In this document: in pieces, positions 36,141 through 44,078 of the stretch | How positions within the stretch are numbered: the first letter of the stretch is position 1 | Layout: each line of letters begins with the position of its first letter | DNA from: PALSA-693 sp963781155 | GTDB lineage: Bacteria > Actinomycetota > Acidimicrobiia > Acidimicrobiales > Palsa-688 | Length of the DNA: 64,000 nucleotides | NCBI GenBank assembly: GCA_963781155.1 | Contig: CAWAEC010000002.1 | Location: forward strand, 124,001 to 188,000 | Direction: 5' to 3' | Position numbers and translations under genes: made by a program | The notes under the pieces: model-generated | Told to the model about the DNA's origin: nothing | Database searches by the model: none | Seen by the model: only the letters and a program-made list of their open reading frames with translations

Positions 36141-37801
36141 TCTTCGGTGGACAGGTTGGTGGGGCGGGTGGACTTGTTGCGGCGAGCGAGTGGGGGCGGT
36201 TTGTTGTTTGTGGGGGGGCTGTGTGGTGGTTGAGGTGGTTGGTCGGTGTGGTCGTTGGGGGGTTCGTCGAGGGGGATTCGCAGGTGGATGTCGATTTTCC
36301 AGCCGTGGACGTGGATTTCTTCGATGAGGATGCGCATGAGTCGTTGGCGTTGGTGAAAGTCGAGTTGGTCGATGGTCCGGCTGACTTGGTTGGCGAAGTT
36401 GTGGATTCGGTGGTTGAGGGTGTTGCTGTTGGCGAGTTGGTGGCGTTGGGCGATGAGCTGGTCGCGTTGGCCGGTTAGCTGTCGGTGACGGCGGTCGATC
36501 TCCTCGGCGCGTCGGGCGAGCTCGTGGGCATCGATCACGCCCGTTTGGTAGAGGTCGGCGATGCGGCGGCGTTCGGTTTTGGTTGCGTCGATACGGCGAT
36601 CGAGGCGGGCGAGTTCGGCGGTGAGCAGTTCGTCGTCGGGTTTGGGTTGGCGGGATCCGATGGTCTGGTTGCCGGCGAGGAGCAGCTGGGGGCTGAGCAG
36701 CGCTTGTTTGACTTGTTCGAAGACGAAGTCGTCGAGGGCTTCGGCGCGAACGTTGCCTTCGTGGCAGCTGCGTTCGACGCCGGCGATGCCCATCCGGTTG
36801 CGGCAGGCGTAGTAGCGGATGCCGCCCGGTTTGGTGGATCTGCCCCGGTCGACGATGCTTCGGGTTCCGCAGGCGCAGAACACCAGGCCTCGCAGCAGCC
36901 AGCCTTCTTCGTTGGGATCGAGGCGCCGGGTGGAGAAGTTGGTGTTGTGGGCGCAGGTTCGAGCGGCGGCGGCGAAGGTGGCCTCGTCGATGATGGGCGG
37001 GCAGGGGATGGTGATCCATTCGTCTTTGGCGCGGGCGACTTGTCGGGGTCGGGCGGTGGGACCGCGATCGGCGATCATCTTGGTGCGGTTGACCTGGGCT
37101 CGCCCCACGTAGGCTTCGCGGCGCAAGATCCGTCCGATGGTCCCGGTCTCCCATGCTCGAGCGCCGTTGATGGTGGGAACGCCTTGGGTGTTGAGAGCGT
37201 CACGGATCTTGCGCAGTGACAGGCCTGCGGTGGTGTAGTCGGCGAAGATGCGCCGCACCACCGCGGCGTGGGCTTCGTTGATGACCAGGTGGGCGGGCTG
37301 ATCGCCTCGGCGGGGAATCCGGGTGTAACCGTAGGGGGCGCGCCAGTGGGTGGCTTCGCCGGCCTTGGCCCGGAACAGCTTTCCTCGCCGGGACCGTTCG
37401 GAGATCTTGGCTCGCTCGTACTCGGCTATGACCGACTGGATCTGGGTGAGCAGCCGAGCCTGGGGATCAGAAGCGATATCGGGCGCGTCGAGATAGCGGA
37501 CGGTGACACCGTGGCGGGCCAGTTCGTCGGTGATCAGCACCTGATAGGCGTAGGAGCGGCTGAGCCGATCGGGGGTGAGGCACCAGACGGCGTCGATCAG
37601 ACCAGCCTCTGCCGTGTCGCGCAGCGCGTCGAGACCAGGGCGGTCCAGCCGGGCTCCGGAGACTCCGTCGTCGATGAACTCGCCGATCAGAGTGGCGTCC
37701 TCGGCGGCGACGCGCTCTCGTAGTGCCTCGATCTGCGAGCCGATCGTGCCCCGCTGTTCTTGGGCGTCGGTAGAGACCCGGGCGTAGATGGCAACTCTCA
37801 T
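35357..37801 (-). CDS. Large serine recombinase
   Basis: Starts at ATG 37801 (MRVAIYARVSTDAQEQRG) with AAAGGA upstream. The resolvase catalytic domain has Ser in ARVSTDAQEQ and the Arg motif LTPDRLSRS. It is followed by a recombinase domain (APYGYTRIPRRGD, LSLRKIRDALNTQGVP), a zinc beta-ribbon (CACGTRSIVDRGR with Cys pairs) and a coiled coil (RRIDATKTERRRIADLYQ). The natural protein seems to end near the element edge (about 540-555 residues), but no stop occurs there. The frame runs 260 codons into antisense relaxase DNA to a stop at 35357, so the tail is probably an insertion artefact. Confidence 0.82.
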   Translation of the reverse strand: MRVAIYARVSTDAQEQRGTIGSQIEALRERVAAEDATLIGEFIDDGVSGARLDRPGLDALRDTAEAGLIDAVWCLTPDRLSRSYAYQVLITDELARHGVTVRYLDAPDIASDPQARLLTQIQSVIAEYERAKISERSRRGKLFRAKAGEATHWRAPYGYTRIPRRGDQPAHLVINEAHAAVVRRIFADYTTAGLSLRKIRDALNTQGVPTINGARAWETGTIGRILRREAYVGRAQVNRTKMIADRGPTARPRQVARAKDEWITIPCPPIIDEATFAAAARTCAHNTNFSTRRLDPNEEGWLLRGLVFCACGTRSIVDRGRSTKPGGIRYYACRNRMGIAGVERSCHEGNVRAEALDDFVFEQVKQALLSPQLLLAGNQTIGSRQPKPDDELLTAELARLDRRIDATKTERRRIADLYQTGVIDAHELARRAEEIDRRHRQLTGQRDQLIAQRHQLANSNTLNHRIHNFANQVSRTIDQLDFHQRQRLMRILIEEIHVHGWKIDIHLRIPLDEPPNDHTDQPPQPPHSPPTNNKPPPLARRNKSTRPTNLSTEDRLRNLGHGASPAVRDQRAAVVATAGHDLGRDMGDLAGAVEHGQSGRGDLLDGDHTAVGQPAAVIEIDMGVQQDPIPGLIGPRSGPTRPLQDHPGDHLLGDELGPEPVGHRFAVGVGDGQGGHPVRPVHLQVAEYRRGHGLQGLAAVGMVVLPAGPVAQLLAGGNITGPETAERVLFDGVGLAAIHRQLGGRHPSRVGPARTARPPVRRRRPAGLGGDRRPSTPARPGRPRPRPTPPRRPGWTAGRTRPRSPHNPAGSASP

Positions 37802-38169
37802 CGCTTGTGATCCTTTCTGCGAGTCGGCCTTGGGGATCGAGTCATCCTTCGAGCAGTTCGTCGAAGGTGACCGGCTCCCCGCAGCACGGTGAGATCCCGC
37901 CATAACCGAGGCGACACCTGAACCGGGTGGCAGTCGTCGCAGATCTGCACACCCAGCTGGCGGGCGCCGCGCTCCGAGCACTCGTAGACCGTGTGGGGCT
38001 GGCGGGGCCGACCTGCTGGCGGCGCCAGCGGAGTCAGCTGTGGTTGGTGACGGCGACGCCACAGGGCCGGCCGACAAGCGTCCGAGCAGGTGGCGCGAGG
38101 CCTCCCGGGGGGCATGGGCCCGCCACAAATCGGGCAGCTATCCGTTACGGAACCGTTAGGTGACGGCAT
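37798..38169 (-). CDS. Zinc-ribbon accessory protein of the recombinase element
   Basis: 123 residues with two cysteine clusters: CPICGGPMPPGRPRATCSDAC near the N-terminus, and a second pair, VYEC...ICDDCHP, near 64-80. These would bind two zinc ions. Basic C-terminus (RRMTRSPRPTRRKDHKR). Overlaps the recombinase start by four bases and the upstream 104-residue gene by 14 bp. Likely a DNA-binding partner or directionality factor for the recombinase; this role is inference. Confidence 0.65.
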   Translation of the reverse strand: MPSPNGSVTDSCPICGGPMPPGRPRATCSDACRPALWRRRHQPQLTPLAPPAGRPRQPHTVYECSERGARQLGVQICDDCHPVQVSPRLWRDLTVLRGAGHLRRTARRMTRSPRPTRRKDHKR

Positions 38170-38470
38170 CTACGCTCGCCCAGACGGCCAGGTGATCTCG
38201 CGCTGCTGCGCCGCCCAGCACGAGAAGGTAGGCGTCGCCCAAGGCGTCAAGGCGGGGATCGCCGTAGGGGGTCCACGGCGGCCGGCCCGCGCCGTGCAAG
38301 CTTGCCGAGAAGACCGCCTCGGAGATTGGGTGGTGGATCAGGCCCCACATGCCCTCACGCTCGAAACGGGCTGCGGCCGACCCCACCGGGATGGCCCCGG
38401 CCACCACGGCAGCTCGAAGTCGTTCGTAGTCCGCCTGACAAGCCTCGCCGATGGGCCACAGTCGACTCAT
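38156..38470 (-). CDS. Hypothetical protein, 104 aa, recombinase-element operon
   Basis: Starts at ATG 38470, overlapping the stop of the HTH gene by four bases. Helical N-terminus (CQADYERLRAAVVAGAIPVG) and a hydrophobic C-terminus (DALGDAYLLVLGGAAARDHL). No family recognised. Position between HTH and zinc-ribbon genes in a fully overlapping operon suggests it works with the recombinase. Confidence 0.6.
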   Translation of the reverse strand: MSRLWPIGEACQADYERLRAAVVAGAIPVGSAAARFEREGMWGLIHHPISEAVFSASLHGAGRPPWTPYGDPRLDALGDAYLLVLGGAAARDHLAVWASVDAVT

Positions 38471-38922
38471 CGCCTGGCTCGCTCCACGGTCCTGCGATGC
38501 AACGCGACCCCGAAACGGGCGGCCACCTCGGCGGCCAAAGCCGCACCGGAGATCGACCGGTCGGCGTCGCGGATGAACTGGGCGATCTCCGGGCTCATCT
38601 TCAACGGTCCCCGCCGCCCCGGGCGATCGTCGATCAGCCCGGCCATACCCGCGTCCTCGAAGGCGGCGGCGATCAGATAGAACCCGGCTCGCGAGTAGCC
38701 ATGGGCGGCCGCCGCGGCAGGGATCGACAGTCCGTCCACCACATGACAGCGCAGCATCTCGTACTTCACCTGCAGCTTGTCCGCCGCGAAGAAGAAAGGT
38801 TCCGCCCCCACGAACAGCGCGGCGGTCACCGCCTGGGGATGGGCGTGCAGCATCCCGTTCGCCTCCAACGCTCGGCGCCTCGTGTCTTGGCCCACCTTCC
38901 ACCTCCGGCTCGACGTCCACAC
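38467..38922 (-). CDS. Helix-turn-helix protein, recombinase-element operon
   Basis: 151 residues. Contains an HTH_28/transposase-like helix-turn-helix (GLSIPAAAAAHGYSRAGFYL) followed by GLIDDRPGRRGPLKMSPEIA and a second helical unit (SISGAALAAEVAARFGVALH) as in IS481/IS630 N-terminal DNA-binding domains, but with no DDE catalytic core. First gene of the operon; a TATA-like CCTATATACGG lies just upstream. Confidence 0.65.
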   Translation of the reverse strand: MWTSSRRWKVGQDTRRRALEANGMLHAHPQAVTAALFVGAEPFFFAADKLQVKYEMLRCHVVDGLSIPAAAAAHGYSRAGFYLIAAAFEDAGMAGLIDDRPGRRGPLKMSPEIAQFIRDADRSISGAALAAEVAARFGVALHRRTVERARR

Positions 38923-39056
38923 CCACTACCGTATATAGGTTTACGCCGCACAAGGTGGATGTGACGGCTTCCGCCCTTGAATCACAAAAATATATCGACC
39001 CGCTGCCCAGAACTGCGGAATACATCCATAGACGCACCGGTGTTCTTCGGTGGACA

Positions 39057-40148
39057 ACCGACACCTCAGCCGGCCCCTCCCAACCCCCGCCAGGGCGGCC
39101 GCTTACGGCGATAAAGGTCCATCCCCAAGGCATCGCGCTCCAAGACGACACCCAAAACCAACTTTGCGTTGCGCTCACCATCGACGGCGTTCAGGGCGGC
39201 ACCTGGGACCAGGTTCACTTGTTGGCCACCCCGGCCCTGGACCGTTACCGCGGCTATGTGGGCCAATCCCGCTCCATCGCCCCCACCCACACCTGGAACA
39301 CCACCCACCAGTCCCTCGACGACGGCGACCACGGCGGGCGGCTCGTCGCCGAACCGCACGGCAGCCCAGCCGAACAGATCGCCGCCGCCCTGACCCGAGC
39401 CCAACCCAAAACCTTCGCCGCCGTCGACGACCCCTACCGCATCGCCGCCGATCTGCACGCCGAACAAGACCTCCTGCGAGCCCACCTGTCCGGCCGTCCC
39501 CCCGACGTCGGCGATCGCATCGCCCAGGCCGACGCCGCCGTCGCGGCCCGTCGGCGTGACCTGGCCGACTGGCAGCATCGTCTGCGCTACTGGCAGGACC
39601 AGCAGGCCGGCACCCGCGGTCTGCGCGGGCTGACCCGCAGCCGCCGCCACCAGCACCACCAAGCCGGCCATCACATCGACACCATGACCCCCAACCTCGA
39701 GCGAGCCCGTCACGACCTCGACCAGGCCATCCGCCAGCGCGACCACCTCGCCAGTCAGCAACACGAGCGCGAACAATTCGACCTCGCCAACCAATGGAGA
39801 GTCCAGCGCATCGAACGGCTCGACCAGCAGGTCGCCCACCACTGGACCGACACGGTCATCGACGCCGTCCGAGACGGACACCCCACCGCCTACGGCACCG
39901 AACACCTGCAAGCGGCCCGAGCCCACGTCGCGGCACGAGCACGCTCCCGACCCGACATTCCACAGCCCGACGCCGACAGCGATCTCCAGCTACTCGATCA
40001 CGCCATCCACGACCTCGTCCAACAGCGAGCCCGACATCTCGCCGCTCGAGCCCGGCCACCGGTCGGCCCGAACGTCCACCAGTCGGAGCATGCCACCCAC
40101 CTGGTTTACACGCCGCCCACCCCTTCAGGACCGAACCCAAGTATTTGA
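39057..40148 (+). pseudogene. MobF relaxase/helicase, C-terminal part
   Basis: From about 39165 the frame encodes helicase motif VI and beyond (LTIDGVQGGTWDQVHLLATP, RYRGYVGQSRSIAPTHTW) and then a long Gln/His/Arg-rich coiled coil to a stop at 40148. It is the missing end of the relaxase interrupted at 36141. The segment TIDGV here repeats what the left part already has as TVAKV, so the two halves do not join perfectly; they may come from related but different genes, or an extra rearrangement occurred. Confidence 0.75.
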
Positions 40149-40259
40149 GCTCCCACGAGCGGGCCTGCAAACCTCCCCGGATAGCCGGTCTGGCGGCGCG
40201 AGATACCACCCCCGCCCAGTTGCGGTGCCGATCAGAGCCCTGCCGGAAGTATCGACGAC

Positions 40260-40427
40260 GTGAGTATCCGTCACGCTGACCTCAGGGAGCTCGACCAGGC
40301 GAATACCGTAAGCAGCGAGACACGCCCGGTGCTGCAGGAGTGGTGGAGCCGCTGGGACACCCTGCGTGCCACGGATCGGGACCGGCCCGTCGCCGAGGTG
40401 CTCGCTGAGCAACGTCAGCACGAGTAG
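40260..40427 (+). CDS. Possible antitoxin, 55 aa
   Basis: GTG start; the product MSIRHADLRELDQANTVSSE... ends in AEVLAEQRQHE, similar in length and charge to the C-terminal part of Phd/VapB antitoxins. The PIN-domain fragment begins four bases after its stop, the usual antitoxin-toxin spacing. No DNA-binding fold is certain, so this is mostly context. Confidence 0.4.
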   Translation: MSIRHADLRELDQANTVSSETRPVLQEWWSRWDTLRATDRDRPVAEVLAEQRQHE

Positions 40428-40430
40428 GCG

Positions 40431-40607
40431 GTGCCCGCCCGGTACGTGCTCGACGCCTCCGCCAGTGTTCACATCATAGAACGGACCGCCGAAGGCCAAG
40501 CCCTCTTCACAGTCGTTCGCGCCGCCGGCGACGAGGAACCCGAATTAGGGACCGTCGAACACTTCCACCTGGAGGTCGCGAAAGTCCTCGATTGCAAGAA
40601 ATCCTGA
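40431..40607 (+). pseudogene. Truncated PIN-domain (VapC-like) toxin
   Basis: 58 codons from a GTG: ARYVLDASASVHIIERTAEG gives the first PIN aspartate (LDAS), and FHLEVAKVL gives the conserved glutamate. It then ends at a stop after DCKKS where a full VapC would need about 70 more residues with two further acids. The fragment should be inactive. VapC toxins are ribonucleases. Confidence 0.55.
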
Positions 40608-40795
40608 GTCTGGATCTACGGCGGTCCTGTGGGACACCACCTCTCAGATCCCATGTTCAACGTCCGACGTCACCCATCAAGATCACCCGCCACCATCACC
40701 AAGGAACGTCACAGCCATCAACGCCACCCATTCGATCCCTTCCACAAGCCCCACGACCCTTCCTTCAACAACCAGATTCACAGCAGCAGACATTT
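40608..40795. other. Region between toxin fragment and RIT element
   Basis: About 190 bp, no gene seen. Rich in CCA/CAC on the + strand. It may be remnant DNA of the disrupted toxin region. Confidence 0.3.
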
Positions 40796-40827
40796 GCCAC
40801 CCAATGCCGGGCCCGGCATTGGGTGGC
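40796..40827. repeat. Perfect 32-bp palindrome abutting the RIT left end
   Basis: GCCACCCAATGCCGGG followed by its exact reverse complement CCCGGCATTGGGTGGC. Its last five bases (GTGGC) are also the first bases of the RIT terminal inverted repeat at 40823, and its core ATGCCGGG matches the RIT motif. It may be a recombination site. Confidence 0.9.
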
Positions 40828-40855
40828 CTATGCCGGGTCAGAACCTATGCCGGGT
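40823..40855. repeat. RIT left terminal inverted repeat, 33 bp
   Basis: Begins GTGGCCTATGCCGGGT and contains CTATGCCGGGT twice (40828-40838 and 40845-40855). Exact reverse complement of 43855-43887. A third, inverted copy of the 11-bp motif is at 40910-40920. Confidence 0.95.
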
Positions 40856-40975
40856 TGACGATCCTCCGGTTCGATAGAGCCTGGTCAGGGAATCGGTCGG
40901 TGGTGATGTACCCGGCATAGTTTTCCGAGCGCGCGGCACCGTTGGCTCTTCTTCATCCAGAGAGAGGAGCAGCAG

Positions 40976-41896
40976 ATGGGATTCCCGCGTTTACAGGTTG
41001 ACGAGGTTTCGGAGGGACTGGTCGAGGCGTATTGTCACTATGAGCTGGTCGAGCGGCGGCTGGCCGAGTTGACGGTGAGCAATGCGGCGTACGCGGTCCG
41101 CCAGTTCCTGGCGTGGCGGACCGAGATGGGCCTGGGACCTATCGAGCACCTGGACCCGGTCGAGCTGGAGCAGTTCGTGCTACACGAGTCTGGCCGGCTG
41201 AAGCGGGGATCGATGCGGACCAGGGTCGGGATGTTACGGACCTTCGTGCGGTTCCTGTTCCGTACTGGCATAACTGAGCGTGACCTGTCGGCCAGCGTTC
41301 CGTGGATCGCGAGCGCTCGCTTCGACGGGCTGCCTAAGGCTCTCGACGCCTCCACCGTGGCGGCCCTGTTGAACTCTTGTAACCGCAGACGCCCGGTCGG
41401 CGTGCGGGATTACGCCATCTTCACTTTGATGGTCCGGCTCGGTCTGCGAGCGATCGAGATCTCCCGGATGCAGCTCGAAGACGTCGACTGGCGGGCGGGC
41501 GTGTTCGTGGTGCACGGCAAAGGCGGACGGCGGGCCCTTCTCCCGCTGCCGGGTGACGTGGGCGAGGCGCTGGTCGACTATCTGCGATTTGGGCGTCCTG
41601 TCTCGTCTTGTCGGACACTGTTCCTGGCCTGCCGGGGCGAGCCGACGGGCATCTCCCGCCAGGCGGTGGTCCTGATATCGCAGACGGCCTGTCAGCGGCT
41701 GGGTATTCCGAGCGTCGGTGGTCACGCCCTGCGCCACACCGCGGCCACCAACTTGTTGCGCCACGGGGCGTCGCTGCGGGAGGTGGCCGAGGTGTTGCGA
41801 CAGTCCGATGGGGCCACCACCGGCATCTACGCCAAAGTGGCCGACGGGGCTCTGTCTTTGGCGGTCCGCCCCTGGCCGACAGGAGACCGGCCATGA
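40976..41896 (+). CDS. RIT tyrosine recombinase A
   Basis: 306 residues: an N-terminal SAM-like domain (AAYAVRQFLAWRTEMGLGPI) and a catalytic domain with Arg in MVRLGLRAIEISRMQLED, Lys in HGKGGRRALLPL, HALRH and a C-terminal GIYAKV containing the nucleophile Tyr. AGAGAGGAGCAG precedes the ATG. Its stop overlaps the start of recombinase B (ATGA, 41893-41896). Complete and probably functional. Confidence 0.88.
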   Translation: MGFPRLQVDEVSEGLVEAYCHYELVERRLAELTVSNAAYAVRQFLAWRTEMGLGPIEHLDPVELEQFVLHESGRLKRGSMRTRVGMLRTFVRFLFRTGITERDLSASVPWIASARFDGLPKALDASTVAALLNSCNRRRPVGVRDYAIFTLMVRLGLRAIEISRMQLEDVDWRAGVFVVHGKGGRRALLPLPGDVGEALVDYLRFGRPVSSCRTLFLACRGEPTGISRQAVVLISQTACQRLGIPSVGGHALRHTAATNLLRHGASLREVAEVLRQSDGATTGIYAKVADGALSLAVRPWPTGDRP

Positions 41897-42817
41897 CCGC
41901 CCTGGGAGGATACCTGGTGCGCTACATCGTCCTGCGGCGGGCCGTGGGATACCAGCCGGACAACGACGCCCAGCTGCTTGGTGCCTTCGTCAAATACCTC
42001 GACGGAGACGGCCAGACCACGGTGACCGTGGCGGCCTCGTTGGCGTGGGCTGACCAAGCGACGGCCGATCAGCAGTCCGCCCGGCGCCTCCAAGCGGTGC
42101 GCGGCTTCGCCCGCTACCTAACCGGATTCGAGCCTGACACCCAGGTCCCACCGCCGGGTTTGATCGCAGCCGCCGATGTCCGCCGGACACCTCACATCTT
42201 CACCGAAGAGCAAACATGCGCCTTGATGAAGACGGCGGGCAGCCTGACACCACCGGTGTGGGGTCTGGCCATGGCCACTGTCATCGGTTTGATGGCGGCG
42301 ACTGGGCTGCGCCCCGGGGAGATATACCGCCTCGGACGCGACCACGTCGATCTCGGCGCTGGACGCCTGGCCGTGATGCACTCCAAGCACGGCAAGAGCA
42401 GACAGATTCCCCTGCACGCCACCACCGTCGACGCCCTTGGCCGCTACGCCCATCTGCGAGACCGGAGTTTCGCCGACCCGGCCGGATCAGGCTTCTTCCT
42501 GACCGCGGTCCGGCAGCAACCTGACCAGCGAGGTGGTGGCCCGCTGCTTCCGCCGGCTGGTGCTCACCGCCGGGATCGACCCGTCGGGCGGCGGCCGCTC
42601 ACCGGCGCGGCTGGGCGATCTACGCCACAGCTTCGCCGTGCATACCTTGCTTTCCTGGCATCACACTGGCGTCGACGTGCAACGCCAACTCCCGGTGCTG
42701 TCCGCCTTCTTGGGGCACAACGAGCCAGCCCACACCTACTGGTATTTGGAGGCCGTCCCCGAGCTGATGGCCTTCGCCGCCGACCGGCTCGACCGTTTCT
42801 GGCAGGTCCGGTCATGA
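41893..42817 (+). pseudogene. RIT tyrosine recombinase B (one frameshift)
   Basis: Starts MTALGGYLVRYIVLRRAVGY. Catalytic Arg in ATGLRPGEIYRLGRDHVDL is in the first frame, which after GFFLTAV (about 42507) continues into recombinase C as a non-protein-like stretch. The homologous continuation GSNLTSEVVARCFRRLVL, then GDLRHSFAVHTLL (H-x-x-R) and LGHNEPAHTYWYL (Tyr) is in another frame and stops at 42817, overlapping the start of C (ATGA, 42814-42817). One extra base in CGGTCCGG near 42507-42515 explains the break. It could be a real mutation, a sequencing error, or programmed frameshifting. Confidence 0.75.
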
Positions 42818-43800
42818 CCCGGGCCGCCCCGCTGATCCAAGGATTCTTCACCCAGCGCCTGCCCCAGCAGCGCGTCAGCGCCCACACCATCGCCTCCTAT
42901 CGGGACTGCTTCAAGCTGCTGTTGCGGTTCGCTCATGCTCGCACCGGCCGCCCTCCCGTCGAGCTGGACCTCGCCGATCTCGACGCCGAGCTTGTCGGGG
43001 CGTTCTTGGATCACCTCGAGACCGACCGTCACAACGGGATCGACACCCGCAACCTCCGCTTGACGGCGATCCAGTCGTTCTTCCGCTACGTGCAACTCGA
43101 CTGCCCCGAACACGCCGGCGTCGTCGCCCGGGTGCTGGCCATCCCAGCCAAACGACCCGACCAAACCATCGTCAGCTACCTCACCCCGAACGAGATCGAC
43201 GCCCTGCTCGCCGCTCCTGACCGATCCACACCACTGGGGCAGAGGGACCACCTGCTCATGCTGGTGGCCGTCCAGACCGGGCTGCGAGTGTCCGAGCTGA
43301 CCGGACTGCGCTGCGACGACGTCAGCTTCGGTGCCGGGGCCAATCTCTACACCAAAGGCAAAGGCCGCAAGGACCGTCACACCCCGCTGACCCAGCCGAC
43401 CGCCCGGCTACTACGAGACTGGATCGAACAGAGGGCTGCCGGGCCGGAGGATCCTGTCTTCGCCACAAGGACAGGCGGGCGGCTGAGCACCGACGCCGTC
43501 CAGGACCTTATGGCCAAGCACGTAGGCGTCGCCGCAGAGCAGTGCGAGTCGCTCCGCCCCAAGCGGATCACCCCGCACACGCTCCGTCACACCTGCGCCA
43601 TGGGCATGCTCGCTGCCGAGCTCGACGTGGCCACCATCGCGTTGTGGCTCGGGCATTCCAGCATCAAGTCCAGCGAGATCTACATCCACGCCGACATGAC
43701 CCTCAAGGAGAAAGCCCTGGCTCGCGTCGCCCCTACCCCGGCCGCCCAGCGCCGATATCGGCCACCGGACAGGCTCCTCGCCTTCCTCGAAAACCTGTAA
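42814..43800 (+). CDS. RIT tyrosine recombinase C
   Basis: 328 residues beginning MTRAAPLIQGFFTQRLPQQR. Catalytic domain: Arg in QTGLRVSELTGLRCDDV, Lys in TKGKGRKDRHTPL, HTLRH, and LGHSSIKSSEIYIHADM with the nucleophile Tyr. Translationally coupled to B. The inner RIT motif copy starts at the base after its TAA. Confidence 0.88.
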   Translation: MTRAAPLIQGFFTQRLPQQRVSAHTIASYRDCFKLLLRFAHARTGRPPVELDLADLDAELVGAFLDHLETDRHNGIDTRNLRLTAIQSFFRYVQLDCPEHAGVVARVLAIPAKRPDQTIVSYLTPNEIDALLAAPDRSTPLGQRDHLLMLVAVQTGLRVSELTGLRCDDVSFGAGANLYTKGKGRKDRHTPLTQPTARLLRDWIEQRAAGPEDPVFATRTGGRLSTDAVQDLMAKHVGVAAEQCESLRPKRITPHTLRHTCAMGMLAAELDVATIALWLGHSSIKSSEIYIHADMTLKEKALARVAPTPAAQRRYRPPDRLLAFLENL

Positions 43801-43854
43801 CTATGCCGGGCAACCCAGCACGAAACCGAAGCCCGCCACGGCCCTCTCGGCCCC

Positions 43855-43887
43855 ACCCGGCATAGGTTCTGACCCGGCATAGGCCAC
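43855..43887. repeat. RIT right terminal inverted repeat, 33 bp
   Basis: ACCCGGCATAG at 43855-43865 and 43872-43882, ending in AGGCCAC. Mirror of the left end, including an inverted inner copy CTATGCCGGG at 43801-43810, directly after the stop of the third recombinase. Confidence 0.95.
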
Positions 43888-44078
43888 TGCCTCCGGCTGT
43901 CGCTGGATGCAGTGGCGTGGTCGTCGATCGCTGATTGTGGCTGGTCATCGGCTCGGCCCGAAGCGCGCTGAGTTGTCCGCGGTCCCGGCTCCGTCCGGGC
44001 AGTGCGACCCGGCATTCGGGCCACGCCGTATGGTCGGCACCGCGCTCGGGGTTTGCAGGCGCCGGCGCCGGCCGGAAA

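Larger units (their letters stand above)
36141..39056. mobile_element. Four-gene serine-recombinase element inserted in the relaxase gene
   Basis: Flanked by a 13-bp direct repeat, TCTTCGGTGGACA, at 36141-36153 and 39044-39056, expected for a serine recombinase that joins at a short core. It encodes, on the minus strand in one overlapping operon, an HTH protein, a 104-residue protein of unknown role, a zinc-ribbon protein and a large serine recombinase. Precise right end is uncertain, because about 110 bp between 39057 and 39165 fit neither the element nor the relaxase frame. Confidence 0.7.
27921..40607. mobile_element. Decayed integrative/mobilizable element at tRNA-Thr (right end not found)
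   Basis: Left end inferred at the 3' half of tRNA-Thr. Contents: integrase, excisionase-like genes, duplicated regulatory module, MobF relaxase/helicase remnants and a broken toxin-antitoxin pair. I looked for a second copy of the tRNA 3' segment (GGTTCGATTCCGCTCTCGGG) and did not find one in the window, so the right boundary given is only the last gene I attach to the element. Conjugation genes other than the relaxase are absent, so at best it was mobilizable. Confidence 0.5.
40823..43887. mobile_element. Recombinase-in-Trio (RIT) element
   Basis: Three overlapping tyrosine-recombinase genes bounded by perfect 33-bp inverted repeats (40823-40855 and 43855-43887). The arrangement and the three distinct recombinases match RIT elements described in diverse bacteria. 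It lies immediately after the toxin-antitoxin remnant. No passenger genes. The middle gene is frameshifted. Confidence 0.85.

Noticed and set aside
36129..37154. Arg/Pro-rich minus-strand frame within the recombinase gene
   Set aside because: Low-complexity shadow of the recombinase in another frame.
36141..39056. Serine-recombinase element as a prophage
   Set aside because: No structural, lysis or replication genes; only four small overlapping genes.
40976..43800. Three recombinases as an integron
   Set aside because: No attC-like cassettes, and the three overlapping recombinases between inverted repeats fit a RIT element.
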